The notes below the pieces were generated by a model. It was not told the DNA's origin. It worked only from the letters and a program-made list of their open reading frames with translations, and did no database searches. Shown here piece by piece: positions 56,496 through 60,498 of a stretch of 60,498 nucleotides of DNA. The DNA comes from Caldalkalibacillus mannanilyticus JCM 10596 (lineage in GTDB: Bacteria > Bacillota > Bacilli > Caldalkalibacillales > JCM-10596), in contig NZ_BAMO01000034.1 of NCBI RefSeq assembly GCF_000615945.1, positions 1 to 60,498 of the forward strand, read 5' to 3'. Positions within the stretch are counted from its first letter, which is position 1. Each line of letters starts with the position of its first letter. The position numbers were made by a program, and so were the translations under genes.

Positions 56496-57647
56496 TCATG
56501 AGATATCTGTTATCAATTCATCAATAATATCTGAGTAATTTATCTTATAGTATCCTTCTACGCCTTTTGCTACATTTTTACACAATTTATGTTTTCGTAA
56601 CGGAGAAACACTAAGTATCGGAAGCAGGGAGTAGAAAGAGTTAATGGAAAATCGATGCTTTAGGATTGCAAAAGAGCCAAAAAACTCCTTAAATTCTTGA
56701 TCGGAAAAAATTCTTTTGTGGAACTCACTTAAATGTTCTTTGTTATGATCTAGGAAGCGATCAATACCTTGAAACTCATTCATTTCAACCTTCCCTGTTT
56801 CTAGAGCCTCTGCATAAATCTTCAAAAAGCTCTGTACTACATGGCTCCAGTCTACAAGGTACTTCTTATCCCGTTCCTCGTAACCGACTAAGTTTTCTCT
56901 AAACGAATTCAAAAATAGTGGGAATTCCTGATCAATAAAATGAATCATTTCTTTCGAATCACGATGTAGTTCCTCTCTAATTTTTTGATTAGCTGGTGTG
57001 TCATTTGCTTTTAATTGAGCCACAAACCCTTCATAATGAGATCTAAACGTTAAATATCGATACTTTATTTCATCATTACCTATTTCACTTGAGTGATTCG
57101 TGGGATCCTTTACATCCGTCATAATAACCATCAATTTGACAAGAAAAATATCTTTTTCCTCTTCTGAGTAAGAATAATAGTCTTGGTACATAGAAGAGAT
57201 AAATCTGGACTTCAATTCTTCAATCATTAAGTATATTTCTTTATCATATATGGTTTGAATCGATTGAATATCGAAATCCTGACTGTATACTGAGAGGTGA
57301 GGTCTAAGCGGCAAAAAGGTTCCTTGGAAGTTTTCCAGCAAGGCGATCCTCTTATAGATATTCTCTTTCTTTTGAAAGTCAATCTCTATTGGAACATCAC
57401 GATATTTTTCTAACGTAGATTCTACCTCGCTTCTGAATACTACATCAAAGCTTGGGTTCACATCCTTTTTTAGTGTGTAGATCATTTTTACGTGAGAACC
57501 ATAGATCCACCCTTTGTGAATAACAAAATGGTCTATTTTATCTAAATGCTCATTCAGGAGGTTGATTTTATCCAAGAGAACGCTTTTAATCATCGAATTA
57601 TCATAGACGTAGCTGGTAATTTCCTTCCATTCTTTATTGATTAACAT
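56496..57647 (-). CDS. LanB-associated/thiopeptide-type biosynthesis protein (divergent)
   Basis: 383 residues, not certainly assigned. HFVIHKGWIYGSHVKMIY (about 40-57) lines up with the 'FxxRxxxxGPHLR' start of SpaB_C-type proteins, though the usual arginines are replaced by His and Lys. The C-terminus has LLPILSVSPLRKHKLCKNVAKGVEGYYKI, a pattern I associate with such enzymes. It may be an elimination domain, a pyridine synthase, or an inactive partner. Its start overlaps the end of the next gene by seven bases, so it is tightly coupled with the dehydratase genes. Confidence 0.6.
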   Translation of the reverse strand: MLINKEWKEITSYVYDNSMIKSVLLDKINLLNEHLDKIDHFVIHKGWIYGSHVKMIYTLKKDVNPSFDVVFRSEVESTLEKYRDVPIEIDFQKKENIYKRIALLENFQGTFLPLRPHLSVYSQDFDIQSIQTIYDKEIYLMIEELKSRFISSMYQDYYSYSEEEKDIFLVKLMVIMTDVKDPTNHSSEIGNDEIKYRYLTFRSHYEGFVAQLKANDTPANQKIREELHRDSKEMIHFIDQEFPLFLNSFRENLVGYEERDKKYLVDWSHVVQSFLKIYAEALETGKVEMNEFQGIDRFLDHNKEHLSEFHKRIFSDQEFKEFFGSFAILKHRFSINSFYSLLPILSVSPLRKHKLCKNVAKGVEGYYKINYSDIIDELITDIS

Positions 57648-58699
57648 TTTTCCGCCTCCAATATGGTATGTTCAAATACATATTCCTTGACATGCTCCTC
57701 CTGATTTCCCTGACTCCCCATATCTGGGAGGACCTCTTCGATAATAAAATACTTTTGATCCTGCACCATTTTTTTCAACACATCAAGAAGGATTGGACTC
57801 GTAAAATCCATATACTGTGGTTTCTCAGTATTAATATCCTCCTGTGCACTGTTGGAATCTAAATAAATAAAGACAAAGGCTCTGGTCGGTATATGGTTCG
57901 CCCTCAACCAACTGGTTAACTCTTGTATCAGAGCAAGTCCTTCAAGTTGCAATATACCTTCAAAAGCAGACTTGTTAACCAACCATCGTTCTCTAGCAAT
58001 AACTAAATGATCATTGAATGTAATCCTTGGAAACCTTTTGACGAAGAATTGATTTTCTACTTTTTTTAGATAATCATTTATTAGTACATATCCAAGATCT
58101 TGAAAGAGAACACCGCTAAAAGATAATAGATGCAACGTCGCTGCCACCGAAGGAATCATTCTTACCATTAAGGTTCCAAAAAAATAGATATTGACTTTCT
58201 CATTTTCAACAAATAATTCTAGCTTCTTTGTTTCTGGATTTAGTTGAAACTCTATGTCGTGCCAATCGAACACCTTATTGAACCTGCTTTTATCAATGAA
58301 CCTATTATTTGATAAATTAATTGAGTTAGCTGTAATTGCAGGTCTAAGATTCGCATTGAATCCATAGCTTAGAAAAATATCGAGATAGTTCTTTTTAATC
58401 AAAACCTCTTCTATATACTGTTGTAATTCAGAATGGTTCATTACCCCTTGTAAATTCTTGATAAATCGCAGATAGAAAACTAGGTTCCCTGCATAAAAAT
58501 TATTGATAACAACGCTTTGATCCTGTTCTTCTGTCTTCTGTATAAAGAAGCTATTTGTTCTTTCGTGCTTATGCATAGCCTCAGGCAAACGATCTGTATA
58601 CTTTTGATATATATCAGAAGTAACGTTGATCTGCTTCTTCTCCCCATTATGTAAAGTTAAGAACTCTTGAAGAAACTCGTTTTTTAGATGGTTTAACAT
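57641..58699 (-). CDS. Lantibiotic dehydratase, central fragment as separate protein
   Basis: 352 residues corresponding to the later part of a LanB glutamylation domain. It has a DIEFQLNPETKKLELFVENEKVNIYF region, PSVAATLHLLSFSG, and KRFPRITFNDHLVIARERWLVNK, which matches the LanB 'PRxxxxxxVLxxxxW' pattern, ending in an EEHVKEYVFEHT strand. It begins two bases after the stop of the N-terminal part. The joint does not look like a frameshift: it has a stop, a separate ATG and both halves are intact. So the dehydratase appears genuinely split. Confidence 0.78.
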   Translation of the reverse strand: MLNHLKNEFLQEFLTLHNGEKKQINVTSDIYQKYTDRLPEAMHKHERTNSFFIQKTEEQDQSVVINNFYAGNLVFYLRFIKNLQGVMNHSELQQYIEEVLIKKNYLDIFLSYGFNANLRPAITANSINLSNNRFIDKSRFNKVFDWHDIEFQLNPETKKLELFVENEKVNIYFFGTLMVRMIPSVAATLHLLSFSGVLFQDLGYVLINDYLKKVENQFFVKRFPRITFNDHLVIARERWLVNKSAFEGILQLEGLALIQELTSWLRANHIPTRAFVFIYLDSNSAQEDINTEKPQYMDFTSPILLDVLKKMVQDQKYFIIEEVLPDMGSQGNQEEHVKEYVFEHTILEAEKC

Positions 58700-58701
58700 A
58701 T

Positions 58702-60324
58702 TTACTTCATGCTCTCATATTGCTCATTATCCTGCTCAATACTGAGTGCCCATAAATCCTTACGATTGATCACTTCATTGAGAATGACATCTAAAATTTG
58801 TTCTTCATATTCACTTACCTTTACTCTTCTATTTCCAAACTGTTTATAAAATGCTTCTCCCATAATCAATTGAAATCTAGCCGCAACATCAAATAGCTTC
58901 GTAAATTGCTGATATGCAAGCAAAGATTCATTTACTTGTTCCCAATTAGACGGTTGAAATATCTCTTTTTCTGTCATCAAGGCATCTTGATAAAGCACTT
59001 CTTTACCAGTTATATGATCCAACTCTAGATATTTACTCAAATCCAAAAACTGATGTTCGATTCGTTTGAAGCTTTCATACTGTTCTATATTATCAAGTCG
59101 ATCGAATATCATTAACTCTTCCTTAATTTTTTTTAACACAGCTAGAATGTATTCTACCCGTTCCCCTTCCACTCCTAATTCTTCAATGACACGAATGCAT
59201 TCTTCTATTATACAATCGCTCTGTTGATGTAAATAAACAGCCGGAACAATAAACTGTCTATCAAATAAATTTTTAAATAATTCATATATTTTCTCCTCCG
59301 GATACCCTACCTCCCTAAAAAAGGAGAAAACTTCATCTAGAGTAAAGTTCTTCTTATAAGTAAATTTATGGTAAAATGATACCAACGATGGAGCGGCATT
59401 CACTGTAATCATACTATCCACTGTCTTATATACTTTCTTCCTGATTTCCGGTTGATCAATCAAGATCGTCCAGTAGAATTTCCCCTCATATAAAACTAAG
59501 GTATCTACAAAACCAAATGTAGCTTTCTTTTGAAATTCGGGATAGGTTAACATCTTTTCAAACGCCCTAAGAATATAGGCCTGATTAAATCGAGTCACTG
59601 TATAATGAGTATTTACGTTTGCCCCACCCTCTTCAGGAGCAGACTTTTGACTCCAATACCCTACTCCAACATAGGTAAGCGTACTAAATGGACTCGTTTT
59701 ATGAGCCGCTCGTGTTAAAACTTTAGCTAGTGTACTGTCTAACTTTCTCAACTTGGCATTGTGCTCTTCCACTGGCTTTGAGAAATAATTTCTGGATTTA
59801 TCCATAATTGTGGGGTGAATAAATTTCAATGCCTTAAAAAGCTCCACATTATTTTTGTATGTGCTGACTATATGATTTCTTTCATGATGATATAATTGCT
59901 CATATTGAAAATTGACTTCACTTTCTTTTGTTAACAGTTCCATATAATGAGCTTTAAAACTTTCTACTACATGATCTAGGTCATATTTTTTAAGCGTACC
60001 AAGATGCTCCTCTATTGAATTAATACATTTTTGACGTAAATTAAATATATCTCTTTTCAAATTGATTAGCGTTTTCCTATCCTTATCTGAATCTGCCTGT
60101 TTCACCTTTGTTTCTATATGTTCTACCACCTCTTCCTTTTTCTCTGCTAATCTAGATCTGATTTCCTCTAGAATAATCAAATTAGTGTGCAAATCTTTTG
60201 ACCCAAATTTGTAACAATACCAAGCTGACAAAGCCGTTTTTCGCACTAATACAATTGGAGATGTGAGAGTTTTCATCTTCGCTGCCCCTCTTCCCATCCC
60301 TATTTCCGTCTGATACTGCCTCAT
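58702..60324 (-). CDS. Lantibiotic dehydratase N-terminal protein (tRNA-Glu-dependent glutamylation)
   Basis: It would transfer glutamate from tRNA-Glu to Ser/Thr of the precursor. The LanB signature RAAHKTSPFSTLTYVGVG is at about residues 205-222, after a helical N-terminus that starts SPIVLVRKTALSAW. Length is 540 residues from the ATG at 60324, which overlaps the TGA of the upstream gene (ATGA) and has GGGGGGTGG upstream; the GTG at 60336 is in frame but less likely. The usual remaining half is encoded by the next gene. Confidence 0.88.
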   Translation of the reverse strand: MRQYQTEIGMGRGAAKMKTLTSPIVLVRKTALSAWYCYKFGSKDLHTNLIILEEIRSRLAEKKEEVVEHIETKVKQADSDKDRKTLINLKRDIFNLRQKCINSIEEHLGTLKKYDLDHVVESFKAHYMELLTKESEVNFQYEQLYHHERNHIVSTYKNNVELFKALKFIHPTIMDKSRNYFSKPVEEHNAKLRKLDSTLAKVLTRAAHKTSPFSTLTYVGVGYWSQKSAPEEGGANVNTHYTVTRFNQAYILRAFEKMLTYPEFQKKATFGFVDTLVLYEGKFYWTILIDQPEIRKKVYKTVDSMITVNAAPSLVSFYHKFTYKKNFTLDEVFSFFREVGYPEEKIYELFKNLFDRQFIVPAVYLHQQSDCIIEECIRVIEELGVEGERVEYILAVLKKIKEELMIFDRLDNIEQYESFKRIEHQFLDLSKYLELDHITGKEVLYQDALMTEKEIFQPSNWEQVNESLLAYQQFTKLFDVAARFQLIMGEAFYKQFGNRRVKVSEYEEQILDVILNEVINRKDLWALSIEQDNEQYESMK

Positions 60325-60498
60325 TTGATTGTCCACCCCCCATCAATGACCAAGTTATGGCCTGTAATCATATTCGCCTCTTCACTCATGAGAAAAGCAA
60401 TTCCATTAGCAACATCAACTGGTAGAGCGTATTTATTTAGAGGAATCTGTTCCAGTGCTTCCTTTTGAAAATAAGAATTATATAGAAAAGATTGATTT
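60321..60498 (-). CDS. Short-chain dehydrogenase/reductase, C-terminal part (runs off the window)
   Basis: Only the last 58 codons are present. They read ...YALPVDVANGIAFLMSEEANMITGHNLVIDGGWTIK, the PxEVAxxxxFLxSxxAxxITGxxLxxDGG ending of FabG-like SDR enzymes. It is upstream of and coupled to the dehydratase gene. Thiocillin-type clusters carry SDR genes that reduce the C-terminal group, so this could be a tailoring enzyme of the peptide. Confidence 0.85.
   Translation of the reverse strand, partial: NQSFLYNSYFQKEALEQIPLNKYALPVDVANGIAFLMSEEANMITGHNLVIDGGWTIK

Overview
The window comes from the chromosome of an endospore-forming member of the Bacilli. Its core is the conserved block seen in Bacillus and Paenibacillaceae: sigA-dnaG, yqfL-ccpN, glyS-glyQ with a T-box, recO-yqzL-era-cdd-dgkA-ybeY-pgpH-phoH-yqfD-yqfC, floA-nfeD-yqeY-rpsU, deoC, mtaB-rsmE-prmA, dnaJ-dnaK-grpE-hrcA with a CIRCE operator, and hemW. 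YqfC/YqfD, YqzL and a sigma-H-like promoter before dnaG point to sporulation. The DNA is AT-rich and nearly all genes lie on the minus strand. I cannot name the genus.

Layout. Positions 1-554 hold three tRNA genes (Arg, Gly, Ala). Positions 555-8261 hold zwf, an unrecognised gene, speD with a structured leader, the RNase P RNA gene, a CNNM/CBS membrane protein, ispH and a MATE transporter. Positions 8454-16014 run nif3-trmK, a small cytochrome c, an acyl-CoA dehydrogenase with a cre site, a membrane protein, sigA and dnaG. Positions 16454-34484 are the housekeeping block. Positions 34562-41792 are more accessory: a membrane HD-GYP phosphodiesterase with a 24-residue peptide gene in front of it, an unknown protein, an MFS exporter, gnd, a Na/Pi cotransporter homologue, deoC, a NUDIX hydrolase and DUF1294. 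Positions 41779-50976 return to the heat-shock block.

Positions 51066-60498 (running off the right edge) are the most interesting part: a tightly packed minus-strand operon for a ribosomally made peptide. It encodes a short-chain dehydrogenase (partial), a LanB-type dehydratase split over at least two proteins, a further LanB-associated protein, a SAM methyltransferase, an Ocin-ThiF-like F protein, a YcaO cyclodehydratase with a C-terminal PxPxP tail, and a SpaB_C/thiopeptide-type protein. Azole formation plus tRNA-Glu-dependent dehydration is the hallmark of thiopeptides or goadsporin-like linear azole peptides. The precursor peptide is not in the window and should lie beyond the right edge.

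RNA features also stand out: an RNase P RNA of type A architecture (Bacilli normally carry type B), a glycine T-box with a very short stem I, and a two-hairpin leader before speD.

Data quality matters here. At least ten genes, including the essential sigA, era-neighbour ybeY, dnaJ and hrcA, are broken by one- or two-base deletions, several of them in homopolymers. I read these as sequencing or consensus errors and annotate the genes as whole, noting each break.
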